Shown: positions 33,548-42,695, counted from the stretch's first letter. The stretch is DNA of 64,000 nt from Chitinophagales bacterium (GCA_020636645.1 JACJXO010000003.1:62001-126000), one strand, 5' to 3'. Notes: generated by a model from the sequence alone, not told the origin. Program-made: numbers and translations.

Positions 33548-36145
33548 TCAGTTCGTCTTGGTGATCTTCTTGGTTGTGCGAACATTGTTGATGTCCAGTG
33601 TAACCAGGTAAACACCATCAGGTACTGCGTTCATATCAGTCAGTTCAACGGTACGAGACTGACTCAGGTCGTAATGTTTTTCAATCATCAGTGTTCCTGA
33701 CATGTCATAGACCAGAACGGTAGCACTTCCTTCATTGGTTCCAAAATCAATATTCATTCTGTCGCGAACAGGATTCGGATAGATGGTAGGATCTTCTACG
33801 ATCACGTTATTCTCTGTACGCATGGGTGGAGTGCTGATGATGATATTCTCAGAACGGTTGGTGTAGCCATCTTCGCAACGGGCTTTTACATAGCACTGAT
33901 ATTTGGTAGCAGGCTTCAGACCGGTTACCGTTATATCATTACCATTCAGGTTCAGAGATACTGGTGCACCAGTGCTGCCCAATTCCTTGATGAACAGTTT
34001 ATAAGTAGTAGAGCCGAATACCCAGCGCCATTCAAAAGTGGCTGTTGTGGGAGATACACCGCTAACTACAAAGTCAACGGGTGGATCACACTTATAGGGA
34101 AGACCATAGAAACCATATACCACACCTTCATGGTAGAGGTCGCCGCTATAGGCACTTCCTGACAAGATGATATCTTCCTGACCGTCACCATTGACATCGC
34201 CGGCAAGACAGGCGTTCTGTCCGGCACCATTGGTTGATTCTCCAACGAACTCCCAGTTAGGCTCCAGGGAAGGACCATTCGGACCTCCCAGGTAGATCAT
34301 GGTCTTACCAACAGAGTCTGTACTGCCTTCAGGTATAAAATATTTTGAGGTAACAAGAACGTCGTCATAACCATCGGCATTCAGGTCATGTGCATCGTTC
34401 ACATTGAATGCAAATCGTTCATCATACTGAGTACCCTGAACGATCCATGCAATGGTGGTATCCAGACCGGAAGGTCCACCCAGGTGCAGGTGCAATTTAC
34501 CAGCCTGATAGGTTCCGCCGGCATCAAAGCGGGGAGCACCGATCACTACATCATCGTAACCATCGCCATTCACATCGCCTGCTGCTGACAGGTTTACAGC
34601 GTAGAATGAAGTATCATGAGCTCCACCAACAGCCATGAAATCCGGAGTACCGTCGGCACCACCGGGACCACCGTGGAAAGTACAGATCATACCATCGCCA
34701 ACCAGGAATATATAACCACCCACGTGGAGGTCATCATAACCATCGCCATTCACATCGCCGGCACGGTCCATAGAAACACCCAGGTTAGCATCTGTTACAT
34801 CGGCCACACATTCCATAGCAGGAACTGTTGACAGACCTGAAGGGCCGCCGTGGAACACCCAGAATTTACCTGCCTTGTTACCCAGATCGCCCATTTCTTC
34901 GTCGTTATCCCAGGCGTGGGCACCGATACAAACGTCTGTATAACCATCGCCATTAAGATCACCGGCCATGGTAACTGCTTCACCCAATTTGGCTTTTTTA
35001 CGACCAGCGGTGAATGTCCAGCCTGGTGTGGAGCTGATTCCAGAAGGACCACCATAGAACAGCAGCGCACGTCCCTGATCTGACGGGGGACTGTACTGAT
35101 GCTGACCGACCAGTACATCGGAATAACCATCGCCGTTCACGTCACCTTCAATCGAGATACATTTACCCATTCCTGATTCTTCCTGACCGCCATAGTAAAC
35201 AAAGTCAGGAGTAAGCGGAAGGCCATCAGGACCACCATAATATACAAAGAAAGCACCTTCCATTGCGAAGGTATTCGTGTATTCAGGAGCGCCAATCACT
35301 ACATCATCATACCCATCGCCGTTAATATCGCCGTTACCGGCAACCCAGAAACCAAAACCAGCATTCAGGTTATCGCCTTCTACTTTCCAGTCATATGTTC
35401 TGGAAACAGGGTCAATGGTAAGCGGGAAGGTAGCAGCAGAGGCATCAACAGCCAGAGCCAGTTGCTTGCTGTCTGGCATGTGCATGGAAGCGGTCAGGAT
35501 GCGTCCGTCATTGTCCCATACTTTCATGTCAGTATAAGTATATACGTTACGGCCATTTTGTTTCAGCACCAGGCTGTTGTTTTCAATAGCCGTTTCGAGT
35601 TCGGTCAGAATTTGCTGTTCCACTCTGATATCGCCACGTTCAGCATCCTTAACGATGAAGTTCTGGCGCATACCTTTCGCATCATTGATGTATTCTACAT
35701 CCATTACTTCATAGTGATAAACCAGCTTATTAAGATCCAGATCTACAGCGATCAGATCGCCGGCATCAACCGGCAGGTTGCCTTCATAGACAGCGTCCAG
35801 GTTCAGTTCAGCATCCCAGTCAGCACCTGATACCAGGAAACCTGATTCAGATATATGAAAGGTAAGTCCCTGCGCTGCATGGCTGGCGGTATAGAGGTCT
35901 GAACCTTCCTGACGGAAAGCATAATCCCGACGGTTGATCTCTGCCTTAACTGCGTCCATCCAGGACTGAGCAAGTCCGGACCTTTCCAACTGAGCCTGCT
36001 GTGCCCATGAAACGGCAGAATAAGAGGGGTCGAAATAATCAGCGGCCGCTGCACTCTCAGAGTGATCGGGCTTCATGGTAAAAAATACGGCAGCAGCAAG
36101 GGTCAGTGCTGTTCCGCATGCAATCAACAGGTTACGTCTGTTCAT
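33548..36145 (-). CDS. FG-GAP/integrin-alpha-like propeller protein with type IX secretion sorting domain
   Basis: About 865 residues with a signal anchor (MNRRNLLIACGTALTLAAAV), an unknown N-terminal beta region (about 40-240), seven FG-GAP repeats with Ca2+-binding loops of the form DxNxDGxxD, a fibronectin type III domain (about 700-775) and a type A T9SS sorting domain from about 790 (starting near IYPNPVRDRMNID). It should be secreted and attached to the cell surface, probably for adhesion. An in-frame GTG at 36184 (MYPESIK) is an alternative start. Confidence 0.87.
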   Translation of the reverse strand: MNRRNLLIACGTALTLAAAVFFTMKPDHSESAAAADYFDPSYSAVSWAQQAQLERSGLAQSWMDAVKAEINRRDYAFRQEGSDLYTASHAAQGLTFHISESGFLVSGADWDAELNLDAVYEGNLPVDAGDLIAVDLDLNKLVYHYEVMDVEYINDAKGMRQNFIVKDAERGDIRVEQQILTELETAIENNSLVLKQNGRNVYTYTDMKVWDNDGRILTASMHMPDSKQLALAVDASAATFPLTIDPVSRTYDWKVEGDNLNAGFGFWVAGNGDINGDGYDDVVIGAPEYTNTFAMEGAFFVYYGGPDGLPLTPDFVYYGGQEESGMGKCISIEGDVNGDGYSDVLVGQHQYSPPSDQGRALLFYGGPSGISSTPGWTFTAGRKKAKLGEAVTMAGDLNGDGYTDVCIGAHAWDNDEEMGDLGNKAGKFWVFHGGPSGLSTVPAMECVADVTDANLGVSMDRAGDVNGDGYDDLHVGGYIFLVGDGMICTFHGGPGGADGTPDFMAVGGAHDTSFYAVNLSAAGDVNGDGYDDVVIGAPRFDAGGTYQAGKLHLHLGGPSGLDTTIAWIVQGTQYDERFAFNVNDAHDLNADGYDDVLVTSKYFIPEGSTDSVGKTMIYLGGPNGPSLEPNWEFVGESTNGAGQNACLAGDVNGDGQEDIILSGSAYSGDLYHEGVVYGFYGLPYKCDPPVDFVVSGVSPTTATFEWRWVFGSTTYKLFIKELGSTGAPVSLNLNGNDITVTGLKPATKYQCYVKARCEDGYTNRSENIIISTPPMRTENNVIVEDPTIYPNPVRDRMNIDFGTNEGSATVLVYDMSGTLMIEKHYDLSQSRTVELTDMNAVPDGVYLVTLDINNVRTTKKITKTN

Positions 36146-36213
36146 GACTGGTTTTTTGGCGGGTTTAATTGATTCAGGATACACGTTGCTCTATTCATTG
36201 GGTATGCTGACAA

Positions 36214-36221
36214 CAAATTTA
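36214..36221 (-). promoter_or_regulatory. -7 element TAAATTTG of the FG-GAP gene
   Basis: It matches TAnnTTTG perfectly on the minus strand, with TTTT about 18 nt upstream as a weak -33. The predicted leader to ATG 36145 is about 64 nt, or about 25 nt to the GTG at 36184. Confidence 0.45.
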
Positions 36222-36285
36222 GGAACTTAAAAGTATTGTAAAAGCATTTTTTGATTGATTTTTGTCAATATCAGCAGGTTGAAAA

Positions 36286-38664
36286 CTAAATGTGCAAAAT
36301 TAATCCTGTCACAAAATGTCTCCCTGCCTGCGGATAATAACCAGTAAGCACCTGTTCCGTTCCGGCACTCAGGTATCTGTACGACCATCCATTGGTAACA
36401 TACAATACATCCAGTAAATTGTTCACCCGGAAGCTGAGGGTGATCAGATCCTGGTCTTTTTCTTTGTGCTTCCACGTCAGTGCGGCGGAGATATCGTGAA
36501 CAACATAGGGGTCAAGACTGGCATCCGGATCTTCTGTATTGTCCAGGTACTGACGTGATACAAAGCGGCTATCCCATCTGGCAGAAACCCATAATCCTGC
36601 AATCCATGAACGTGACGAGCTCCATGAGAGTGATTGATGAGCTATCCACTGTGGAGAAAAAGCGATGGTAGTGCTTTCATAGTTGCGGGTGCTTTGCCCA
36701 CCCTCATCCCAATTGTCAAGGTATTGCGTATATGCCAGGATGCGATTGATGCTGCCGGTCAGATTTCCTTTCCATTCAAAACCAGCGGGTAATCTGGTAT
36801 TCCAGACCAGTTCGAGGCCAGTCCGGTAAGACCGTGGAATATTCTGCCTGATATAAGCACCAACTTCATTCAACTGTCCTGTAAGGACCAACTGATCCTG
36901 ATAATACATGAAATACATATTGGCCGATAAAGTCAGGTTACTTTTTCTGTAAGACGCTCCGCCTTCTGCATCATACAGATACTCAGGCTTGGGAAGCTGA
37001 CCAGCAGCAGCCACATAATCATCTCTGTTAGGCTCTCTGCCGGCTATAGCCACTGACAGGTAGCTGGTCACATTTTCTGTCCACTTCCATCTAACCCCGG
37101 CTTTCGGGTTTACAAAAGGCAGGGTAACGGCATCCGGCAACGGCATACCTGCAGAATCTAATCCTGTAAAAGCGTAGTGGATCGTTCTGAATTGAATATC
37201 TGCCCACAAATGTGTTTTTTCTCCGGCCTGGTAGAGGAACTGGGAATACAGGTTGGCATCTGTTTTATAGGCTGAATCAGCATAGTATCTGTAGGCAGGA
37301 TCCAGCAATGGCAGATAAGAAGCCTGAATGACCTCGCCGAAATGCAGGCCGTCATAGCGAAACACTGCACCTCCTGCGGTAAGCTGGCTGCGTTTAAAGT
37401 TTCTGGAGTATTTGAACAATCCGCCATACATCATATTGTCCAGCCATTTGCGTGTAATGAGGTCTGTTGTTTGCAGGATGGTGTCGCCCACTGATGGCAG
37501 CATGATACCATAATCTGACAGCTGCTGATCTACTTCCAGTTGTTCGTAATAGCCGGCACCGGAGGTCAGATTAAAAGAAAGAGTCAGTGACCTGTCGTTG
37601 TCAGGGTTCCAGTACTGGTGCCATTGTACATGGGTTTGACCATAGTGATCAACCTGATCACTATAGGTATATGGATTATAGGTCGGGTTTGTTTGCAACG
37701 AATCTTTCGGAATACCTGCCCATGCCTGGTAGGTTTCTTCCAATCCGGAAAAGACGTTCAGAACTGATTTGAAGTCTCGGTTCTTCCATGCAGCGGTAAC
37801 AAAGAAAGACCGCAGATCTGCAGAAGCCCTGTCCACATAACCGTCTGAGTGTATGGCAGACAATCTGCCTTCCAGTATCCAGTGATCCTGCAGCAGACCA
37901 GTATTCCATCCGGCTGATATCCGTTGTAATCCGAAACTACCGGTCTGCCATGCCAGGGTAGCTGATGGCTTTTCTTCCAGCAAGTTGGTGGTCAGGTTGA
38001 TGGATGCTCCCATTGCGCTGACACCGTTTACGGAAGTGCCCACACCGCGTTGGATCTGAACCTGATCAACAGATGCCGCAAAATCGGGCAGATCTACCCA
38101 GTAGGCCTGTTGCGACTCTGCGTCATTGAAAGGGATACCATTCAGGCTGATGTTGACCCTGGTAGGGTCAGAGCCCCGAATGCGGATCCCTGTGTACCCT
38201 ACCCCGTTTCCGGCGTCTGAAGTTGCAACTGCAGATGGGGTTTGTTCCAGTATCATAGGCATATCCTGGCCGTAGTTCAGGGACTGAAGTTCCTTTTTAC
38301 TGATATTGGTATAGGTTAGCGGATGGTGAACACCGGCTGTATTACCATATACATACACAACAGGTATATCATATATTTTTTTACGCAGCTGTATATGCAC
38401 GGTGGATGGCGATGTTACAGTTACAGCTGTATCATAGTAGCCAATGGAAGTGATGAACAGCAGATAACTTCCCGGGGCGGCATACAGGTCAGCTTTACCC
38501 TCTGAGTTGGTGATGCCATTTACCTGGTATAGCAGATCATCAATGAATGCTGCTTCCACTGGTTGTCCGTACTTATCTGTGATGAGCAGATGGAGGTTCG
38601 TGTTCTGAGCTGACAGGGTGCTACAGAAGGCAAGAAGCGATGTGATCAAAAAATAAAAGCGCAT
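36286..38664 (-). CDS. TonB-dependent outer-membrane receptor under TPP riboswitch control (thiamine type)
   Basis: This 792-residue protein has a signal peptide (MRFYFLITSLLAFCSTLSAQ), a carboxypeptidase-regulatory-like beta-sandwich (about 22-110), a plug domain with the GIRIRGSDPTRVNISLNGIP stretch, and a 22-strand-type barrel ending in an aromatic strand (HFVTGLILHI). TonB receptors import scarce large or hydrophilic nutrients using ExbB/ExbD/TonB energy. The TPP riboswitch in its leader points to thiamine or a precursor as substrate, as described for the Omr1-type receptors of Bacteroidota. Confidence 0.9.
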   Translation of the reverse strand: MRFYFLITSLLAFCSTLSAQNTNLHLLITDKYGQPVEAAFIDDLLYQVNGITNSEGKADLYAAPGSYLLFITSIGYYDTAVTVTSPSTVHIQLRKKIYDIPVVYVYGNTAGVHHPLTYTNISKKELQSLNYGQDMPMILEQTPSAVATSDAGNGVGYTGIRIRGSDPTRVNISLNGIPFNDAESQQAYWVDLPDFAASVDQVQIQRGVGTSVNGVSAMGASINLTTNLLEEKPSATLAWQTGSFGLQRISAGWNTGLLQDHWILEGRLSAIHSDGYVDRASADLRSFFVTAAWKNRDFKSVLNVFSGLEETYQAWAGIPKDSLQTNPTYNPYTYSDQVDHYGQTHVQWHQYWNPDNDRSLTLSFNLTSGAGYYEQLEVDQQLSDYGIMLPSVGDTILQTTDLITRKWLDNMMYGGLFKYSRNFKRSQLTAGGAVFRYDGLHFGEVIQASYLPLLDPAYRYYADSAYKTDANLYSQFLYQAGEKTHLWADIQFRTIHYAFTGLDSAGMPLPDAVTLPFVNPKAGVRWKWTENVTSYLSVAIAGREPNRDDYVAAAGQLPKPEYLYDAEGGASYRKSNLTLSANMYFMYYQDQLVLTGQLNEVGAYIRQNIPRSYRTGLELVWNTRLPAGFEWKGNLTGSINRILAYTQYLDNWDEGGQSTRNYESTTIAFSPQWIAHQSLSWSSSRSWIAGLWVSARWDSRFVSRQYLDNTEDPDASLDPYVVHDISAALTWKHKEKDQDLITLSFRVNNLLDVLYVTNGWSYRYLSAGTEQVLTGYYPQAGRHFVTGLILHI

Positions 38665-38716
38665 ACGGTTAGTTTGCGCCTGTCAAATGGGGCCTTAGCC
38701 AGACAATGTATTTTTT

Positions 38717-38801
38717 CCTCTTTCCCTTCCGGGTATTGCCCCGGCAGGTTCGATGGGTATGATCTCAGATGCACCCAGGTGCAACACCCCATGAGATGGG
38801 G
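38717..38801 (-). promoter_or_regulatory. TPP riboswitch (THI element)
   Basis: The minus strand carries the conserved THI blocks in order: GGGGTG, CTGAGATCATACCC, GAACCTG, then a CCGGG/CCCGG hairpin and GGGAAAG at the end. A GCAC/GTGC stem before CTGAGA forms the variable P3. It lies about 50 nt before the TonB-dependent receptor ATG and begins just after a -7 box. TPP binding would switch receptor synthesis off. Confidence 0.92.
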
Positions 38802-38809
38802 CAAAGGTA
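38802..38809 (-). promoter_or_regulatory. -7 element TACCTTTG driving the riboswitch leader
   Basis: It matches TAnnTTTG perfectly and sits between the kinase gene stop and the aptamer. With the 5-nt spacing seen at the SRP RNA, the transcript would start near 38797, within the 5' hairpin of the aptamer. Confidence 0.55.
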
Positions 38810-38824
38810 AGCAAATCTGACTGT

Positions 38825-39334
38825 TTACCGGTCTTGTCTGATCGCCTCCAGACTCCTGATCAGTCTTTCATTTACCGTATTATCACATACCAGGTAAGGG
38901 CAGGCGTATTGGTCCAGCCAGGATCTGTACCTGTAAAACAGGTAAGTTCTTCTTTCCGGATCTTCCCGCAGCGGATCCGGTTGCCAGGGCATATCAGGCG
39001 TTTGCAACAAATAGAGATCAGGAATGTGATCCAGCCACAATTGAATGAGAGATTCATCCGCAGCACCGAATTTATCTTCCAGCCAGATGTGAATGGTCAG
39101 CAGATCAGTATCAGCCACTACCCTTCCCTTCTGCATCAGCATCTGTTGATTGTGCTGAAGTTGAGTAAGGCCGATACGGATAACATCTTCGCGGCTGTAA
39201 ACAGGTCCGGAAGCCGTCAGTAAGGTTCTGGCCACTTCATCCACTACCGGCCAGTGCAGCTGTTCACCCAGGAGGGTGGCCAAAGTGGACTTTCCGGATG
39301 ATTCCGGGCCGGTTATTACCACGTGCCTGATCAT
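38825..39334 (-). CDS. NadR-like P-loop kinase/ATPase in the thiamine locus
   Basis: This 169-residue protein has a P-loop GPESSGKST (residues 9-17) and the downstream Asp-Glu-Val-Ala-Arg and ADTDLLT motifs found in the ribosylnicotinamide-kinase part of NadR. It overlaps the PnuC-type transporter gene by 4 nt, so a transporter-kinase pair that traps a vitamin by phosphorylation is likely. In NAD metabolism the substrate would be nicotinamide riboside. Beside a TPP riboswitch and TonB receptor, thiamine is the alternative. Sequence alone does not decide. Confidence 0.8.
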   Translation of the reverse strand: MIRHVVITGPESSGKSTLATLLGEQLHWPVVDEVARTLLTASGPVYSREDVIRIGLTQLQHNQQMLMQKGRVVADTDLLTIHIWLEDKFGAADESLIQLWLDHIPDLYLLQTPDMPWQPDPLREDPERRTYLFYRYRSWLDQYACPYLVCDNTVNERLIRSLEAIRQDR

Positions 39335-40005
39335 TCAGACAGCTTCATTTGTTTTTCCAGGTCGCGGTACCAAACTGCAAAGCCCCAGATGGCCAGAGCC
39401 AGAAAGACCACATATTGGACAGAGGTAACCGGTAATCCTTTGTAGATATAAAGAGGGATACTGACTGCATCGCCAAGGATCCAGAATATCCAGTGTTCAA
39501 TTTTTTTTCTGGCCATGGCATACATGGCAGTCAGGAAAACTGCTGTGGTGAAAGCATCGATCCAGGCTACGTCTGAATCTGTATAGGCAGACAGCAGCAT
39601 CGCCATAAGTACATACACCAGTGCAGTGACTCCCAGCCACCGAAGATTCATCCCAAGAGTGTTATAAGAGATATGGGCCTTTTCTTCTGCTGTACCCGTT
39701 TCTTCAGTAAAATCATCCAACGCTTCAGAACTGCGGTGCGATTCAGCCGCCTGAATTTTTCCGCCATGCAGCCAGAAATACCAACCATATATACCCATGA
39801 AGAGATAATATGCATTGATAAGCGAGTCAGCATACAGTCCGACCTGTAGGCAGATCAGTATATATAGTGTAACACTGACAATACCTGTAGGATAGACCCA
39901 GATGCTGTTACCGCGGGCAAACCAGACACTCAGCACACCACAGGCAGCAGCGACCACTTCCACAGCCGGCATAGCTGCAATATCCTGCCAGACATTCAGG
40001 AACAT
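39331..40005 (-). CDS. PnuC/PnuT-family vitamin transporter
   Basis: This 224-residue protein has seven probable membrane segments and the PnuC hallmarks: an aromatic-rich region LFMGIYGWYFWLHGGK and the C-terminal HWIFWILGDAVSIPLYI, where family members bind substrate. A hydrophilic insert at about 85-115 is unusual. PnuC carries nicotinamide riboside and PnuT carries thiamine. The neighbouring TPP-regulated receptor favours PnuT, and the NadR-like kinase would fit either. It starts 24 nt after the DUF4197 gene. Confidence 0.85.
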   Translation of the reverse strand: MFLNVWQDIAAMPAVEVVAAACGVLSVWFARGNSIWVYPTGIVSVTLYILICLQVGLYADSLINAYYLFMGIYGWYFWLHGGKIQAAESHRSSEALDDFTEETGTAEEKAHISYNTLGMNLRWLGVTALVYVLMAMLLSAYTDSDVAWIDAFTTAVFLTAMYAMARKKIEHWIFWILGDAVSIPLYIYKGLPVTSVQYVVFLALAIWGFAVWYRDLEKQMKLSE

Positions 40006-40029
40006 GCGGTAAAAATGCCCAGTGGTATA

Positions 40030-40734
40030 TCAGTTTCCAAATACTTTTTGCAAAATATCAGAAACCTGATGGCTGATGTCGTTGCGAATTTTGACCTCTT
40101 CATTTCCCACCAGGACAAACAAGCCTTTCAGTCCTTTATTAGTGGTATAGTCTGCCAGGTCAGCACTGACCGGGTCGGTAAAGGGAACGGCATTATATAC
40201 ATTCACGACTGCTTCCCAGGCTCCCTGTGCACCCACATTTGTCAGTGATGTTTCAATGTCGGGCTTGAATGCATCATATAAAGCACTAAAGGTATTGGTG
40301 CGAAGGTAGCTGGTAGCGGCAGTGTCTGCTCCATTCAGAATATTGAAGGCGTCAGTAAAGGTGATATTCAGAATAGCATCTTTAAAAATGGGAGTAGCTT
40401 TTTCTGCAGCATCTTCGGCAGCCCGGTTGAGCTGAGTTACGAATTCGTCCACCAGCAGTGAACCGCCGGGAACAGACTCCACTACTGTTTTAACGATGCT
40501 CACCTCTTCGGGAAACGGGATCTTGATCTCCGGATTGAGGAAAAATCCATTGAGCGAACTACCCTGAGCAACAGCTGTATCTGTACCTACATTCAGTGCC
40601 TCTTTCAAACCTTCTACCACCTCGGCCTCGGTCAGGCCGGAATTGAGGTCGTCCAGTGAAAAGAGATCGCAGCCTGCCACAAACATTGAGCCGGTTGTCA
40701 GGGTGGCAATTGCCATTAGTTGCTGAATACGCAT
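40030..40734 (-). CDS. DUF4197 family lipoprotein
   Basis: This 234-residue protein has a lipoprotein signal with lipobox FVAGC, so it is membrane-anchored. The body fits DUF4197: an N-terminal GLKEALNVGTDTAV segment, repeated Phe/Asp-rich helices (FKDAILNITFTDAFNIL) and a YTTNKGLKGLF segment near the end. The function of DUF4197 is unknown. It lies 24 nt upstream of the PnuC-type gene on the same strand and may be co-transcribed. Confidence 0.83.
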   Translation of the reverse strand: MRIQQLMAIATLTTGSMFVAGCDLFSLDDLNSGLTEAEVVEGLKEALNVGTDTAVAQGSSLNGFFLNPEIKIPFPEEVSIVKTVVESVPGGSLLVDEFVTQLNRAAEDAAEKATPIFKDAILNITFTDAFNILNGADTAATSYLRTNTFSALYDAFKPDIETSLTNVGAQGAWEAVVNVYNAVPFTDPVSADLADYTTNKGLKGLFVLVGNEEVKIRNDISHQVSDILQKVFGN

Positions 40735-40845
40735 TTGATTATCCTTTTCTGAGTCTGACGAAATATTATGCCAAAATTGAGCGTTTTTGCTTTAAGTCAC
40801 CGGAAAACGAGAAAAAATGTCCCCATTTTCAGTTTGGTGAATCTT

Positions 40846-40853
40846 TAACTTTG
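40846..40853 (+). promoter_or_regulatory. -7 element TAACTTTG of the cytochrome-lipoprotein operon
   Basis: It matches TAnnTTTG perfectly, 22 nt before the first ATG of the operon, predicting a leader of about 18 nt. It lies in the 141-bp divergent gap with DUF4197. No clear -33 TTG is present at 17-21 nt spacing. Confidence 0.5.
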
Positions 40854-40875
40854 CATTAAAGTTAGCATATCAAGT

Positions 40876-41616
40876 ATGAAAAGGTTCTTATTTCTCCTCT
40901 CTGGCGGCCTCTTTTTTTTGGCGGCATGTGTTCATGATCCTTTCGCAGTGATTATTGACGATACCGGTGGCGGAACGCTACCCATCGATACGGGTGGAAC
41001 AGGTGGTATAGACACCACATTCTACACAGGTATTCCCTGCGACCCTGATACGGTCTATTTCCAGAATGATATCCTTCCTATTCTTGTAAGCAACTGTGCC
41101 ATTGAAGGGTGTCATGATGTGGCCTCCCATGAGGAAGGTATCATACTCAGTACCTATGACTATGTGATGTCAACCGGAACGGTGCATGCGGGTCACCCGA
41201 ATTCCAGCGAGATGTATGAGAAGATCACTGATTTTGGTGATGATGACCTGATGCCACCACCACCTGCACCGCCGCTGTCTTCAGATGAAATTGCCCTGAT
41301 CTATACCTGGATCGATCAGGGAGCGCTGGATAATTATTGTTCTGATTGTGATACCAGTTCAGTTACTTTCAGCGAAACAGTTTGGCCTATAGTTGATGCT
41401 TATTGTACAGGTTGCCATGACGCAACGCTGCCCTCTGCCGGACTTAGTTTGCTGAACTATGATGACGTGGCGTTTGTTGCTGAGAACGGCTCGCTGATGA
41501 GCTCACTGAATGGTTCAGATGGATATGTCCTGATGCCAAGCGGAAGTTCAGCTTTACCCGATTGTTTGATCGATCTGATCCAGACATGGGTTGATGATGG
41601 ATATCCGGATAATTAA
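40876..41616 (+). CDS. Cytochrome c-like lipoprotein with two heme motifs
   Basis: This 246-residue protein has a lipobox (FLAAC), a Gly/Thr-rich linker of about 30 residues and two tandem cytochrome-like domains. The first has CAIEGCH, a CX4CH heme-binding variant; the second has the classic CTGCH. Each domain ends with a methionine-proline segment (LMPPP or LMPSG) that could supply the axial Met, followed by WIDQGAL or WVDDGYP. It probably moves electrons at the outer membrane. It is the first of three related genes. Confidence 0.8.
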   Translation: MKRFLFLLSGGLFFLAACVHDPFAVIIDDTGGGTLPIDTGGTGGIDTTFYTGIPCDPDTVYFQNDILPILVSNCAIEGCHDVASHEEGIILSTYDYVMSTGTVHAGHPNSSEMYEKITDFGDDDLMPPPPAPPLSSDEIALIYTWIDQGALDNYCSDCDTSSVTFSETVWPIVDAYCTGCHDATLPSAGLSLLNYDDVAFVAENGSLMSSLNGSDGYVLMPSGSSALPDCLIDLIQTWVDDGYPDN

Positions 41617-41631
41617 CATTTAAGGATCAGC

Positions 41632-42312
41632 ATGAGAAGATTACAGTGGCTTGCAGTGATTCTGGTCATAGTTTCTTGGTTTGCAGAATCTTGTCAGCAT
41701 ACCCCATTCAACTTCGGAGAGCTTCTGATCTCTGAGAACTGTTCACCGGATACTGCCTATTTTGTAAACGAAGCGTTCCCGATCATCAACAGCAACTGCG
41801 CCATGAGTGGTTGCCATGATGCCATTACACATGAAGAAGGTGTAAATCTCAGTTCCTGGGATGCCATCATGAACAGCGATGTGGTCAAACCGGGGAACGC
41901 TAATGGCAGTAAACTGATTGAAGTGCTGACAGAAAGTGGAGAAGAAGCTATGCCCCCTGATGGCCCGCTCAGTTCAGAACAGATCGATGTGCTGAAGTTG
42001 TGGATCAACCAGGGAGCATTGAACAATGAGTGCCTGGATGGTAATTGTGATACCACCTCTGTGCATTTCGGATCCACTATTGATCCTCTCATTAATATTT
42101 ACTGTGAAGGTTGTCATTCAGGAAGTTCACCATCCGGTGGTATTAATCTGACAACATATAGTAATATTGCAGACTTTGCAGCAAGCGGGCAACTATTGGG
42201 CGCAGTAGAACACAGTGCCGGATACGAACCAATGCCACCCGGCAGCTCACTGACAAATTGTAAAACAGACCAGATCAGGATCTGGATAGAAAACGGTTAT
42301 CCTAATGATTAA
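41632..42312 (+). CDS. Cytochrome c-like lipoprotein with two heme motifs (paralogue)
   Basis: This 226-residue tandem paralogue of the previous gene has an N-terminal hydrophobic signal ending in a possible lipobox (AESC), a CX4CH motif CAMSGCH and a CXXCH motif CEGCH, each followed by MPP segments and WI(N/E) plus a Gly-Ala or Gly-Tyr pair. The shorter linker after the anchor distinguishes it from its neighbour. It starts 15 nt downstream and overlaps the third gene by 8 nt, so all three should be made together. Confidence 0.8.
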   Translation: MRRLQWLAVILVIVSWFAESCQHTPFNFGELLISENCSPDTAYFVNEAFPIINSNCAMSGCHDAITHEEGVNLSSWDAIMNSDVVKPGNANGSKLIEVLTESGEEAMPPDGPLSSEQIDVLKLWINQGALNNECLDGNCDTTSVHFGSTIDPLINIYCEGCHSGSSPSGGINLTTYSNIADFAASGQLLGAVEHSAGYEPMPPGSSLTNCKTDQIRIWIENGYPND

Positions 42313-42694
42313 GAAAGTTCACCTTTTTGCATTGTCTGCCTCAGGTTTGATACTTGCAGCTTCTTTGTCTTCCTGTTATTACGATAATGTGGAGACACTG
42401 ACAGCAGGCAATGTTTGTGATACTTCGGCTGTTAGTTATGCGAATGACATTGTTCCTGTTTTGCAGGGCAATTGTTATGTTTGCCATGGTACCGGCAGTT
42501 ATACCAGCAGTGGTGCAGGCATATTGGTTGAAGGATATGAAGCAACTGCAGATCTGGCAAACACCGGTTTTCTGACTGCCGTTATTGACTGGACCGATGG
42601 AGCGTCTCCTATGCCTCAGGGATCGCCGCAGATACCTGCATGTGAAAGGGCCAAGATCAGAAACTGGGTTAGTCAGGGAGCACAAAACAACTAA
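42305..42694 (+). CDS. Small single-heme cytochrome c-like lipoprotein
   Basis: This 129-residue protein has a lipobox (SLSSC) and one heme motif CYVCH. A possible axial methionine lies in SPMPQGSPQIP, and the same WVSQGAQNN ending as its neighbours follows. It resembles one domain of the two-domain paralogues. It overlaps the upstream gene by 8 nt and precedes the DUF5777 barrel by one base. Confidence 0.8.
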   Translation: MIKKVHLFALSASGLILAASLSSCYYDNVETLTAGNVCDTSAVSYANDIVPVLQGNCYVCHGTGSYTSSGAGILVEGYEATADLANTGFLTAVIDWTDGASPMPQGSPQIPACERAKIRNWVSQGAQNN

Positions 42695-42695
42695 C

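Noticed and set aside
34100..35330. Repeated DNA blocks that might look like a tandem or CRISPR-type array
   Set aside because: The repeats are imperfect, in frame and encode FG-GAP calcium loops; there are no regular spacers.
38825..40734. The TPP riboswitch controlling the transporter-kinase genes
   Set aside because: The riboswitch lies downstream of those genes on the same strand, so it controls the TonB-dependent receptor only.
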